This document shows, in pieces, positions 10,481 through 21,545 of a DNA stretch of 64,000 bases. The translations under genes and the position numbers were made by a program. The stretch comes from Trachythela sp. YZ-2020 (Eukaryota > Cnidaria > Anthozoa > Malacalcyonacea > Clavulariidae). The stretch is taken from positions 7,592,001 through 7,656,000 of the forward strand of contig JADLSH010000395.1 in assembly GCA_016169945.1 (NCBI GenBank). The letters are read 5' to 3'. The notes beneath the pieces are model-generated. The model made no database searches. It was not told where the DNA came from and worked only from the letters and a program-made list of their open reading frames with translations. Within the stretch, counting starts at the first letter, position 1, and every line of letters begins with the position of its first letter.

Positions 10481-10711
10481 GTATGCAAACAACGAGCTTT
10501 TGGCGCGAAAATGACGAATCTCGTACTCGTAGTCACTGCTAAAGCTCCCTATTAGCAGCGCCTGGGGACGGCATATATGCGTTAAAAATTAAAGAAGCCG
10601 AAACCTGCGGTTTTGTTCCTAGCTGAATCACATTTGAAAATATGTACAAGTTTAGATCGTGTTTATGTCTGTTGCCTGCGAATTTGTGAGATTTCGACAT
10701 CAACCTAGCAA

Positions 10712-10809
10712 GTAGATAGATAGATAGGTAGGTAGGTAGGTAGGTAGGTAGGCAGGTGGGTAGGTAGGTAGGTAGGTAGGTAGTAGTAGTAGTAGTATAG
10801 TAGTAGTAA
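10712..10809. repeat. TAGA/TAGG and TAG microsatellite
   Basis: (TAGA)n passes into (TAGG)n and then (TAG)n. It forms the 3' border of the LINE copy at 10783-12765 and matches the (TAGG)n run at its 5' border. Confidence 0.9.
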
Positions 10810-12765
10810 AACTTTATTTCAAGAGGGAAACGTATTAACCATAATAGTTATCTAACATACGGCCCTCACAATATTACAATATTTACAAACATAACAGAAT
10901 GATATTACTATTATTTACATGTGAGAAAAAATGTTAATTAGAGTTAGCTAATTAGTAATTAATACATCTACAATTTAGTAAATATTTACAATCGTTACAA
11001 AATAGGTCTTCTAGATGGTTAGTAAAGTTAAGCTTATTAAGAAAGATTGCACGAAGTTTGTGTTATTAAATTCATTAGTTATTAAAGTAAAAGCGTCTGA
11101 GAAACATGAGGGTGAGATAGCGAGTTGTTTACATTCGACATCCAAGGCGTTAAAAAGAATTGAAGCACTGTGAAGAAATGTCCTCTTACCAGAGTCAGTA
11201 CGGGAGAAAGGCAGTTTAAGGTCGTATGCACAAGCTCTAGTAAGAGCCCGTTGTCGAGTGGAAGATAAGAATTTAAACATTTGTTTAAATGAAGATGGAG
11301 AACTAGGGTTTATAAGGATGTTAAACAGTAAAAGAAGCTTCCTAAATTTAACTAAATCGAAGATTGGAATTATTCTAATCTCGGAAAAAAGACGAACAGA
11401 AGGAGTAGAATAATCCGCATCTAGAATAATGCGTGCTGCACGTTTTTGCAATCGAAGAATTCTAAGTAAAAGTGTTTTGGAGCAGTTTCCCCATGTTACA
11501 GAACAGTAGATAGTATTTGCCTGAATACAAGAATTGTAAAAACGAAGAACACAATCTTTAGTTAGAAAAGGTTTAATCCTTCGCAACAAAGCAAGTCGAC
11601 TATTAATACTTGAACACAAGTTGTCGATGTGTTTAGACCAAGTCAAATTGTTGTCAAGAGTTACACCGAGTACTTTAGCTTGCTTCACTTGTGTGAGTTC
11701 ATTACCATTTAGACTTACCGACAGACATCGGTCAGGAGTATTTCTTAGTTGTTGGATAGAATGGATGAGCATGGTTTTGGTTTTGGATGTATTAGCCACC
11801 ATCCGGTTTTGTTGAGTCCATGTTAAAAGATCCTGAGCAACAAGGTTAAGTTTTACATTTAAATCATGAACGGAAGAGCCTGTTGTGAGTATTGTGGTAT
11901 CATCTGCGAACATTGTAGAATCTGAGTGTGAAAGTTGAGAAGGAAGATCATTGATAAATAAGATAAAAAGAAGGGGTCCAAGAATACTTCCTTGCGGAAC
12001 ACCAATCTTAACAGGGCACAAATCAGACAATGTGTTTTTGAAATAGGTACGTTGATACCGATCACTAAGATATGAAGTAAACCATTTCAACACTAATGAA
12101 GAACATCCGTACGTGATCAATAAGATCAAAAGCCTTTCTGAAGTCAATAAGAAGAAGTCCATTCAATTGTTTGTTATCAATATCAGTTAGAATTTTATCA
12201 GTAAGATTAGTGATTGCTAGTTCGCATGAGCGAGATGTCCTAAACCCAAATTGATTTTCAACAAGAAGACTGTGTTGAGTTAAAAAATTATAGAATGAAA
12301 TGTGAACATGACGTTCAAGAATCTTAGAGATAATGGCCAAAACAGAAATAGGACGAAAGTTGGAGCGGTCAAATAGAGAACCCGATTTAAAAAGAGGAGA
12401 TACCTTTGCAATTTTCCATAGGTCAGGAAAACTAGCCGAATTAATACTGAGATTATATATCTTCGTCAGGATAGGTGCAATAGCTGGAGCCGCTATTTTG
12501 AGAAAGTAACCACTAATTCCATCCAAACCAGCGACTTTAGATATAGACAAATGACTAGTAAGACAATCTAATACGAAATCCTCAGAAATCGGTGGGATAG
12601 TAAAGATGGTATTTGGAGAAATTTTAGATGAAACAAAATTTGCGAGGTAATCCCAGTTAGAGTGATTAGTGAAGTCATTAAACGAAACGGAGTTTATTAT
12701 GTTAGTAAAATGATCATTAAACGAGTCAGCGATGTCTTTAGGATTAGTAATTGTCTTTCCATTAA
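10783..12765 (-). mobile_element. 5'-truncated LINE copy bounded by TAGG repeats
   Basis: A minus-strand non-LTR reverse transcriptase truncated at its 5' end inside the linker before the RT domain. It is bordered by (TAGG)n at 12766-12796 and by (TAG)n/(TAGG)n at 10712-10809. The same simple repeat on both sides suggests insertion into a TAGG microsatellite, or a tail made of that repeat. Confidence 0.7.
11011..12765 (-). pseudogene. LINE reverse transcriptase (endonuclease missing, one frame break)
   Basis: The minus strand enters at INGKTITNPKDIADSFNDHF and continues through KVSPLFKSG, NFRPISVL and the first catalytic box LLIDFRKAFDLIDH. The frame breaks near 12110, where several codons are lost. 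The second frame carries GVPQGSILGPLLF and the catalytic FADDTTIL, followed by thumb motifs (KTKTMLIH, LGVTLDN) and the C-terminal domain to the stop at 11011. All RT core motifs except those at the break are present. It differs from the LINEs at 2-6 kb and 17-21 kb and looks like a separate CR1/jockey-type lineage. Because it is 5' truncated and frameshifted it cannot move by itself. Confidence 0.8.
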
Positions 12766-12796
12766 TAGGTAGGTAGGTAGGTAGGTAGGTAGGTAA
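12766..12796. repeat. (TAGG)n microsatellite at the LINE 5' border
   Basis: About seven TAGG units. They are read through by the minus-strand frame as a false PTYLPTYLP peptide. Confidence 0.9.
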
Positions 12797-13639
12797 GAAT
12801 ATTACCATATGTAATAACCATGTGTATATGCATGTGTTACAAAAGATGCAAAATTAGAAAATAAATTATTACAAAATGACTAAGATCGGTATGATTAGGA
12901 TCGGTATGACTAAGATTGAAAACACTAAGAATATCGCAACTATGCTGGAGGAATTTTTACAAAGTAATGTTTACAAATTAAGCTAAGGTAAATTTGTGTT
13001 TTCTAGGATTATACTCCTGTTACATCAAAATGGCGCACATGAAAGTCATGCCTAAGTACTTCCCTTTCGAACCATGTAACCTGACAATAAAGCTAGCACT
13101 TGTCTTTTACAGCACATATCTACCATTGCTAATGCAATTAAGACAGTTCCAATTTCTGTGATAGGCTAATCTTGTACAAAACAATGTTTCTTCACGCCTT
13201 TATACTTGTGCGAGTAGTAATGCGTCACAATCACATAATAAATATTACCCAGCATAACGGGAATGGATAGTGAATTCCAATATAGTGTCATTTAATTATT
13301 AATAATATGATTGTCAACAAAGTGAAACACGGTTCCAAAAAAGTTACTTTCTATTGGTTTCCTTAATTCCTGGTTCACCTATTCCCTAGTTGCCCCCATT
13401 CCTTGTTAATTCATACCCCCGTTCACCAATCTCTTGTCTGTTCTCTATAGCTTTGGTTATATTTTTTATAAAGTATTTCAACTCATGCCTTTTTAAATAC
13501 AACAAAAACTCTAAAGTCGCATGACTTATATATGTCCTGTTATCCAGTGGACAAAGCTCGGTGGATAAAGTCCGGTTAGATATCATTAAACATGGTTCCC
13601 CCAATTGCTGGTCTCACCATTCCACAATTCTATTGTTCT
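12797..13639. other. Noncoding AT-rich stretch
   Basis: No coding sequence recognised. Near 12884-12915 a short direct repeat (GATCGGTATGA) occurs twice. Confidence 0.4.
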
Positions 13640-13714
13640 ATAGATCTCTTACTGTTTTCCCCACTTCCCATTTGCCCCACTCCCCAGTTTCCCCACTTCC
13701 CGCTTTTCCCACTC
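13640..13714. repeat. C-rich degenerate minisatellite, interrupted by a transposon
   Basis: Irregular TTCCCCACTTCCC-type units up to the insertion site. Similar TTCCCGGATTCCCC units resume after the insertion (15024-15090), so one pyrimidine-rich array was split by the 1.3-kb element. Confidence 0.65.
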
Positions 13715-13723
13715 CCTTATTTC

Positions 13724-15023
13724 TAGCCTGAGTATCAGGCCCTCAGGTGGGGGAGAAAGTAGCCCGCAAGGCAGGCCTTGCGGGGGAGAACAGGGCCTGA
13801 CACAAATCGATGATTTTCTCATGTTCAACATCCAGAATCTGGATGTTACGTTGATTGAATATTCATGATTTATATTCCCAGTGAAAACCCAGTGGTAGAA
13901 TTCTAGACGTTTTCAGTGTGCTATTTTACCAATTTTATCAATAAGAACTATAAATTAGAGGAAGTTTAAAGACGCTTTTGCGACATCAATTAATATTTTA
14001 ATCGGGAATTGGCGACATAATCAAATGGACAGTAGCGCGTAATATTAAATTTCATCGGCTTTCTCGACATAAAATTTAATACGTATGTAGCCCACAAACA
14101 ATTAAACAATTTTTTAACTGTTGTGGTTTGTAGTATAGGAGAAAACTGTAGGAAGGACATGATTTTGATTATACAAATGCATTTATAATAAAAGCCTTAT
14201 GGTTTCTAGAAGGTTGCTAGCCCTATTCTTGTAAATATTCTATTCAATAATTGTAAATTTTAATTTGGGCGAATTAGTAAATAAAAAAAAATACATAGTG
14301 TTTAGCATGAACCGATTTCAGAGCAGGTTATTCATGGCATTATTACTGTATTCATGCGTTAAGATTGTGATATACAACATTTACTAAAGGACTTAAGTGA
14401 AATATACACTTCATTCGCAGCAATTAAGGTGATATTAATGGCTAGCTAAGGCAGCCACAGAGTTAAAAATACCCCTCCCAAAATAATATTAATATACTTG
14501 TGAAAAACATACCCCTGAACCTTAGGAAATTAACGTAATCGTAGAATATCATTTGCAGTTGGCTTTAACAAGTTTAATATATTAAAAGGAAAACAGTGCA
14601 AATAATTGTAAAGTTTAATACGAAAGCATATTGTATAAAGAGAAATTTACTATTATAAAAAGGTACAAACACTGTCAGACACTGCGAATCAGTTCTGTTG
14701 CCGGTATATAATTTTTATACAGGGCCAGGAAATATACTTTATAATAAACAATACAAATTATATTACGAATCTACGAGTGAAGTAATGCCATTTTTTTGAA
14801 ATAGGCAAATAAGCACAAAATTCGTGTAAGATTATTTGTTTGACTGTCAGTAATACTTATTTTAGAAAGCGAAAATAAACAGTGCTTCTTCCGGAACTAT
14901 ACTACAACGGGAAATAATGCTATTCCAAGAGAATCATATGTCATTTCAAGGGGGCGGAAGCTCAAAAGCGACCTTTTGTGTCAGGCTTTCCTTTCCCCTT
15001 CAGAAAGCCTGATATTCAGGCTA
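13724..15023. mobile_element. Non-autonomous DNA transposon with 9-bp target duplication (Mutator-like size)
   Basis: The exact 9-bp repeat CCTTATTTC flanks the unit (13715-13723 and 15024-15032). The ends are inverted: TAGCCTGAGTATCAGGC on the left, TAGCCTGAATATCAGGC on the right. Matching GCCTGACACAAA motifs lie about 75 and 45 bp inside. No transposase frame is present in the 1.3-kb body. Nine-base duplications are typical of Mutator-like elements. The TAGCCTG end recurs in the small elements at 48035 and, in variant form (TAGCCTCC), at 52295. Confidence 0.8.
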
Positions 15024-15105
15024 CCTTATTTCCTGATTCCCGGATTCCCCAATTCCCGGACTCCCTATTTTAAATTCCCCCAAACACCCCTCGTTGTTTT
15101 ATCTT

Positions 15106-15132
15106 AAAGGACATTGGCAACGAAAATTTTTA
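15106..15132. repeat. Dispersed 27-bp repeat, second copy inverted at 23218-23246
   Basis: AAAGGACATTGGCAACGAAA followed by ATTTTTATT is found here and as its reverse complement at 23218-23246. It is probably the edge of an unidentified dispersed element. Confidence 0.6.
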
Positions 15133-15228
15133 TTGGCTTATTTAATCTTAGTGGATCACCTAACTAGGAAAATGTTACCCGTTTCTTCTGAAACATTTTT
15201 GTTTGCGAGTAAAATGCAAGTAAAGTTT

Positions 15229-15510
15229 GATAGGGCGAAGTGGTTAGCGCACTTGCCTTTCACCTCTAAGGCCGCGGGTTCAAGTCTCAGTGAGAACTTT
15301 CTCAATGCGACTCGAACCCAGTCCTCAAGTGAAAAGAGTAAAGTCAACGCTCTGCCGAAAGTCGTGGGTTTTCTCCGGGTACTCCGGTTTCCTCCCACAG
15401 GGAAGTTGACAGGGTGGGTTAGGTAAAAGGGCTCACAGTAATTGGCATATGCTGTTGTGGTGACCCTGCCCTAGTTGGCGAAGCTAAATAAATAAATAAA
15501 TAAAATTTGC
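15229..15510 (+). mobile_element. tRNA-derived SINE
   Basis: The 5' head has a Pol III A box (TAGGGCGAAGTGG, about 15231) and a B box (GGTTCAAGTCT, about 15278), as in a tRNA. A conserved-looking body follows (TGGGTTTTCTCCGGGTACTC, then CCGGTTTCCTCCCACAG), ending in a (TAAA)n tail. A 5'-truncated minus-strand copy is at 25383-25500. SINEs use LINE enzymes to move. The head has no tRNA acceptor pairing and is not a tRNA gene. The reading frames over it are chance. Confidence 0.85.
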
Positions 15511-16835
15511 TCATCGGCCGCCATCTTGAAAAAATTATCTTTGGGGTCAATGACCTTTTTGACGTCATTAGCTATTGCGCGAAGGTTTATATGTGTTAAC
15601 TAAAATATGTTATTTTGAGCGTTATAATGAACAGAAATTCTCATAACCAGGCAAGGGAACTAGGGAAGTGCTATACTATCAGATGAGACCATATTAAGCG
15701 AGTGGGAAGGAAAGGAGTGGCGGATTTTGCAACGATTCTGCACTATAGCGTGATTTGTCTGACGCGTTTGAGGATGATTGGGTATTATTGAAGCTATACT
15801 ATTTTGTGTAAATTGAAATTTAACGAGAAAGATAAATGGTCATATACTCTGCGAAAAGTTTAAAGAACCACGTGTTGTAGTTAGAATACACTCTTTAAAC
15901 GAACACATTCGAAAAGATGGATGAAATGTTATATTAACTTGAGACACTGAGTGACTGAGACAGGTTCAAGCCTTAAAATGTACTGAAAAGGAAATCTAGT
16001 GCAGAATTGTTGGATAAGAGTACTATTATATTGAAATAGATTTATATTTAAGTTCAAGAGTTTATTGAAGAATATTTTTTCAAACAATTGTGAGCATAGC
16101 CTATAGGCAGACTGTGCTTGTATTGTTTTGACGGCAAATATGAGTGCTTTCGCCTGTCGTACATGTCAATTGGTCGTATATACATTATTTAGTACATATA
16201 ATTAGTTTACAGAAACAAGCCAGATATAACGTTAACTGTTCTCTGGCAGCAAGTAAAAGAAGAAAATATTTTCTGAAAATGTAGCGAGTTTCTTTACAGT
16301 ATAGAATATCATTAATCAAGGCGTGCCGTTTATCATACATGTACATATCAGTTATGATTATATATAAGACAATCAAATTAATCATGCATGTTATTTGTAG
16401 TTTGTTGTGTAATAGCGCTTCTTTATACTAGACTGTCCAACTGTATTGAAAGTATAAAAGGAGTGCTGTAGCTCAAACTATTTAGATTTTTGGGGTTTTA
16501 TGCATGCTTGTGTATTTTGAATCTATATTGCGCCAGCCAGATATGATATATTTGACCATGCATATTGTGATTATTTTCGTTACTGTTGTATTTTCAATAA
16601 CAATTGGAACTGTTATGTGAACGCACTGTAGAGAAATTTAAGCACATGGAAGCCGATTTGATTGTTTTGGAATTTGAGCAATTTTTACGCATTTATCTAG
16701 CGAGCCATTCAAGAGATAAAAGACAATTATTGATGTAATATTTGTATAAGAATTTTCTTTGTGGTTTTCCATTTTATGCGTTTATTTCACACGGAGTTGG
16801 AAGAGATAATATTAATGCCAGTGATAGAAACATGT
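15511..16835. other. Noncoding AT-rich stretch
   Basis: No coding sequence, inverted repeat or tandem repeat that I can support. Confidence 0.4.
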
Positions 16836-17044
16836 TATTATTATTAAAGGTTTATTATTATTATTAAAGGTTTATTAAAAAACACATTTTGGCACCCGAA
16901 GGTGAATTGCGATATGTTTACAAAAACATAATAAGGATAAATATCGATAAAATAAATATAGATATATCATATATGTACAGTTGTTAAAATACTACAAATT
17001 ATTTATTATTAAAATTAGCAGTCATTGCTGGAATAAAACTAGTT

Positions 17045-19781
17045 TTATAAGTCCAGTTCATGTGATTCTTCACGGAGTGGGGGTAAGAGGTGGTTGAGGT
17101 GAGCATCGGGTTTTAAGATCTTTTTGAAAGTTTTAGCACATAACTCTTGACGTCTGTCGTCAAGACGCTTGCATTGAGCGGTTTTGACAGCATCTTCGTA
17201 ATCTGTCGTCGGATAAATAATACGAAAAGCTCTTTTTTGGACTTTTTCAATTTTATCCCCCAAACACTTAGGTAACATGGTGTGCCAGACAGGACAGGCA
17301 TATTCTAAGATAGAGCGTACCATAGAAAAATAGACTAATAGGAGGTCGTTGGGTGGAAGACCACAGCGCTGTAGAACACGGATAATGTATAAGCGTTTTG
17401 AGGCTTTTTTAACTAACGCTTCAGTGTTATCTTGCCATTTCAATTTATTGTTCATAGTTAAGCCCAAAATTTTGAATAAAGGAACTAAGTCTAGAGGCAA
17501 ACCATCAATGAGGAGCCGGGGGATGTCGTTCTCGGTACGGGCGAAACTCACTATCATTTCTTTGCATTTCTTGCCGTTTAATTTCATGTTGTTATTAACA
17601 GTCCATCTTTCAATTGTGTTAAGATCAGACTGTAGGGCTGAGACTTCATTTTTCTTTAAGGACTCCGATATTGTTACATCGTCCACATATTTCCAATGGC
17701 CAGTGCTGAGGATGCCAGTTCCAGATCGTTGATCATGATTATGAATAAAATAGGGCCCAACTTAGTCCCTTGAGGGACACCAGCGTTAATGATGCCCCAA
17801 TCAGATTGGAAATTGTCGATCTTTACCGATTGACGGCGATTTGAGAGGAAGCTGCATATCCATGGAATAAGCGACAATCTGACACCAAGGGCCAGCAACT
17901 TTGGGACCAGGATATTATGGTCGATGCGATCGAAGGCTTTACTAAAGTCAAGGAAAACGATCCGCAGATAGCTCGATTTATCATCCAATGTTCTTAGCCA
18001 ATTGTTGATCATGTCGATCAAGCAAAACGTTGTAGAGGTTCCTTTGAGGCAACCAAATTGTTGTGGGTTGATTTTATGTTTCACGTCATCCACCATCCAA
18101 TTGACCACAAAGTCCTCAAGAATTTTGGACAAACAGGCTGTAAGGGAGATTGGGCGCAACTCTTCCTCACAGGATACGGATGGCGCTTTGGGAATTGGTG
18201 TAATTAACGCATCTTTCCATATGTTAGGGAATTCACCGGTGTACAGAGATGTATTAAAGATGTGACATACAGGTTCGGCCAATTCATACGCGAAATCCTT
18301 AATAATCCGGTTAGGAATATTGTCAGGGCCGCTGGACTTGAAAACTTTTGTATTAAGCATCTTAGTACAAACTTCGTCGGGGAAAATTTTTGGTACAGGC
18401 CTAGGTGCAGGGAGATAGGCAGGTAACAGGAGAGGATTCAGTGGTGGTAGGTCATTACTCACGCTTAAGAAATAGGTGTTAAGTGATTGGGCGAGGTCTT
18501 TACCAGATAGGGTGGTACCATTCTTAACGATCTTGATGTTATTGGTTGCAGATCTTTTTTTCCCGGACATCTGGTTAACACAGTCCCACCATTTTCTGGA
18601 GTCACTGAATTTTAGGTGTTGCACCTTGTTCGTATAATATGCACGCTTTTTCACTCCTATGTCGTTTCGGACTTTGAGTCTGTAGTGACGCCAGAGGTCA
18701 AGGTTGCCAGAATGAAAGGCTTTTTGCCTTTGGTAAATCAGTTTTTAAAGCAGGCGTCATCCATGGTTTGTCAGAGTTATGAATTCTAATAACCTTAGAC
18801 GGGAATAACCTATCAACAGCAGAATTTAACTCGTTGGTAAAGGAGGACGCTAGAGCGGTCGCAGAGTTTTTGCTTTCGGCATCAGAGAACCACTCACGTG
18901 AGCAGCACCATCTTCCAAAAGCTGCACGTGCCGACATGGGAAGGAACGTATGGTTTTCTTAATTGTTTTATTAACTGTTCTTAAAACGTTAGTTTTCATG
19001 GACCATTTAACAATGTTGTGGTCTGATGAGCCGAGTGGTGCTATAATCACAGGCTTAGAATACAAGGCTTCTAGGTTAGTAACAATTAGATCCAGGATGT
19101 TACCTTCACGCGTTGGGGTGTCAACTATTTGCGTAAGATTGTGATGGCACAGGAGATCACTGATATCTAAATTGTTGAAATCACCGAGTAAGACAACGCC
19201 GCAGTCGGGGTGGGTACATCTAACTCGGTCAATTTGATCAATGAGATAGGCCGTTAATTCCTTTTGCTCATTGACTGGTGTATCAGGCGGGTTATAAAGG
19301 ACACAGCAGATTAATCCAGTTAGGTGTCTTGGGAGGCGGTGGGGTCGTAGCCATAACCATAAGCATTCATAAGAGGGGTTTTCAAGGTCCATTCTTCTTT
19401 TAGCTGGGATATTTGTCGAGATGAAAGCGCAGACACCCCACGGCTGTAAGATCTATCATTGCGAAAAATGTTGTAATTATTTATGTAAATTAGTTGCTCA
19501 GGAACAGTATCGTTGAGCCACGTTTCAGTGACAGCAATAAACTCTATAGAATGTATTGATAGTAAGAGGGATAGCTCGTCTATTTTGGGTAACAGTGAGC
19601 GAGCATTTATAAGAAGAAAACTCGGTAATCTTGATATGTTGTTTCGGATCGTAGCCTGGTCATGTATTGAAGTACTGATTAATTTCAGTTGTCTATGATT
19701 ATTAAGTAAAGTGCAATGAAACCAGTGCCCATGGAAAAGTGCCCATTCAGTACCAAACATAGAATGGATGGTCATAAACAT
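17045..19781 (-). pseudogene. LINE ORF2: AP endonuclease and reverse transcriptase (frameshifted)
   Basis: Reading the minus strand, the endonuclease part has LLINARSLLPKIDEL, the catalytic Glu motif AVTETWLND, then VLYNPPDTP, LLGDFNNLDI and GSSDHNIVKW. The RT part (18654-17674) has SGPDNIPNRI, RPISLTACLSKILE, the first catalytic box VFLDFSKAFDRIDHN and GVPQGTKLGPILF. A frameshift falls just before the catalytic YVDDVTI (about 17680), after which 17686-17045 gives the thumb and C-terminal domain, with KKCKEMIVSF and LGLTMNN. Other breaks are near 19390 (in a Gly/Ser-rich turn), 18940 and 18670. The start follows the ORF1 stop by two bases, suggesting reinitiation. The protein would nick target DNA and reverse transcribe its RNA. 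Confidence 0.85.
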
Positions 19782-19783
19782 AT

Positions 19784-21470
19784 TTATTTGTTAATGTGTT
19801 TAACGACGGTTTTTGCACGGTTGTTGGTAATTCTCACAGGGATCTTGTGGGTATTAGCGCTGACGACAGGGATTACACCAGAGTTTCTGCACACCGTGTC
19901 CTGCAATAGGGGGGAACTTGGAAGGTGTAGGGAGGGCATAAAGGGGTTACCATTAGCGGTTTCGGAAATTGAAAAACCCGGTCCATTGGGGTGCCATTGA
20001 ACGCTTTGATTGTAACCGGGCCTGTGTTTCCTTTGTTGAGGGACCATAGGCGGTCGATTGTCGTAAAAAAACGGGGGAGTAGGATAGTTTTTGATAGGCC
20101 TTATTGGTTGTATGCTACTAGGAAAAGAGGCGCTATGAGAGAAATCGCACCTAGTGCCCTTAAGGCAGAAGCGTCGCTTTTGTAGGAAAGGACAGGGCAC
20201 CAAATGTTTCTGATCTTCATACGGATGTTTGAAATCACATCGGTTTCTTTTGCGCACCACCCTCGGCGCCTAAGGAATGGGCAGGGGTGTTGTGTTTTGC
20301 ATTAGGGTGTCGATTATTGTCCAAGTTATTCTCGTTGTCAAGTTGTGGATTGTATATTATGTTAATCCCTTCTTTCGGTTCGGTTGTTGGGTCTATTATC
20401 ACGCGCTGATTGTCATGAGAATCCGGAAGTTGTGTACTATTGAGCAATGAGCGGTTTTCATTAGTTGAAATTTCATTAAAACTTGGATTGATAGTACTCA
20501 GATTAGTGGGTTGGTCTTTAACCTGGGATTCGCATTGGTCATTAACTACATTAGACATTATGTTAATCCGTTCTTTCGGTTTGGTTGTTAGGTCTATTGA
20601 CACACGCTGATTGACAAGAGAATCCGGAAATCGTGTACTATTAAGCAATGAGGGGTTTTCCTTGGTTGAAGTTTCAATGAACCTCGAATTGTTGGCATTC
20701 AAATTAGTCAGTTGGTCTTTGACGTGGGACCCACATTGGTCATTAACCTGGGTTGTACTGGCAGACTCATTAGCACGTTCATTGTTCACATGGTCATGGC
20801 AGATTACTTTATAAGTTAAGTTTTCAAAAGAGGATAATTTAGATTTTAAAATTAAATTATCTTCTGAGAGCTTCAGAATTGCGTCATCCTGATGTCGGAT
20901 GATACCTTCTAGATCTTTGACTTTAAATTTAAGCGAGCAAATGTCTGACTTATTCTCCTTTATGGTATTGAGTAGCCGGGTTTCCAAAATTACCATTTCG
21001 AGTTTTATACCCTCTATAACTACAGAGCAAGTACTGTTATGACTAGATACCTCGTTTTCAATGACCCCAGTGGTATCAGAATTTGTAGGCGAGGCAACAA
21101 CAGGATGCGTAGGCGAAGCAACATGACTCTCATGTCCGTCGCTGTAGTCGTCATGGTCAGAGGCTTCGGGGGTTTTTGCCAGCTGCTCTGAAATTGAAGC
21201 TAGGGAGATTAACTTTAGCTTTAGCTCGTCTTTCAGCTTCCCAGCCAATGTTATTGACTGTGTGTCAGGATACCATCTGATATCAATCTCCTTAGATTTA
21301 TATTGCTTCGCATCTCCGCCGGGAGAGCTCCATACTCCATCGGATAAATTCAATACTTCTTTGACGAATTGTTGTAGAGTTTGAAAAGATTTCGTCCATA
21401 TCACCTTGTCTTTATCATTAAGAGATACACCGTGTAAGAGACTAAGATTTTTATCTTGATTGAGACTCAT
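19784..21470 (-). pseudogene. LINE ORF1 with coiled coil and tandem CCCH zinc fingers
   Basis: The ATG at 21470 begins MSLNQDKNLSLLHG. Residues 20-75 form a conserved N-terminal block (KSFQTLQQFVKEVLNL, GVWSSPGGD, IRWYPD). Residues about 150-215 are a predicted coiled coil. A long Ser/Asn/Thr-rich linker follows and contains a ~60-residue internal repeat (VNDQCGSHVKDQLTNL and VNDQCESQVKDQPTNL). A frameshift near 20245 precedes the C-terminal part, which holds the end of one finger (NRCDFKH) and a complete C-x8-C-x5-C-x3-H finger (CPFLQKRRFCLKGTRCDFSH). CCCH fingers bind RNA, which fits an ORF1 particle protein, but they differ from the CCHC knuckles or RRM common in LINE ORF1. Confidence 0.75.
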
Positions 21471-21545
21471 ATTTAACAGCTTTAACGGAGCAACGGAGTA
21501 ACCACCATAGCAACGACATCCACCTACCCCCCCCCTAGCTATATA

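Larger units (their letters stand above)
1943..10550. mobile_element. PIF/Harbinger-like DNA transposon, 8.6 kb, with nested insertions
   Basis: The left end AGGGAGTTTTAGCA and the inverted right end AGGGAGCTTTAGCA match. Both are followed by TACGAGTACGAG-type sequence, giving imperfect inverted repeats of about 45 bp. ATT flanks both sides (1940-1942 and 10551-10553), the 3-bp size expected for Harbinger, although the family usually prefers TWA. Inside are the two genes such elements carry: a spliced DDE transposase (plus strand) and a Myb/SANT-like protein (minus strand), convergently arranged. A LINE and a Penelope fragment have inserted within it. Both genes are broken. Confidence 0.75.
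16836..21545 (-). mobile_element. Near full-length CR1/L2-like LINE
   Basis: A minus-strand element of about 4.7 kb. It has a short leader above 21470, ORF1 (21470-19784), ORF2 (19781-17045) and a 3' region ending in two copies of a TTATTATTATTAAAGG unit (16836-16875), i.e. an AAT-type tail. It has the same organisation as the copy at 2.1-6.3 kb but keeps the catalytic RT motifs. About five frameshifts show that it is no longer active. Confidence 0.85.

Noticed and set aside
15229..15300. tRNA gene
   Set aside because: A and B boxes are present, but the acceptor stem does not pair and the sequence continues into a SINE body with a TAAA tail and a second truncated copy.
15094..15426. 110-codon reading frame
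   Set aside because: It lies over the SINE and shows no domain; chance frame.
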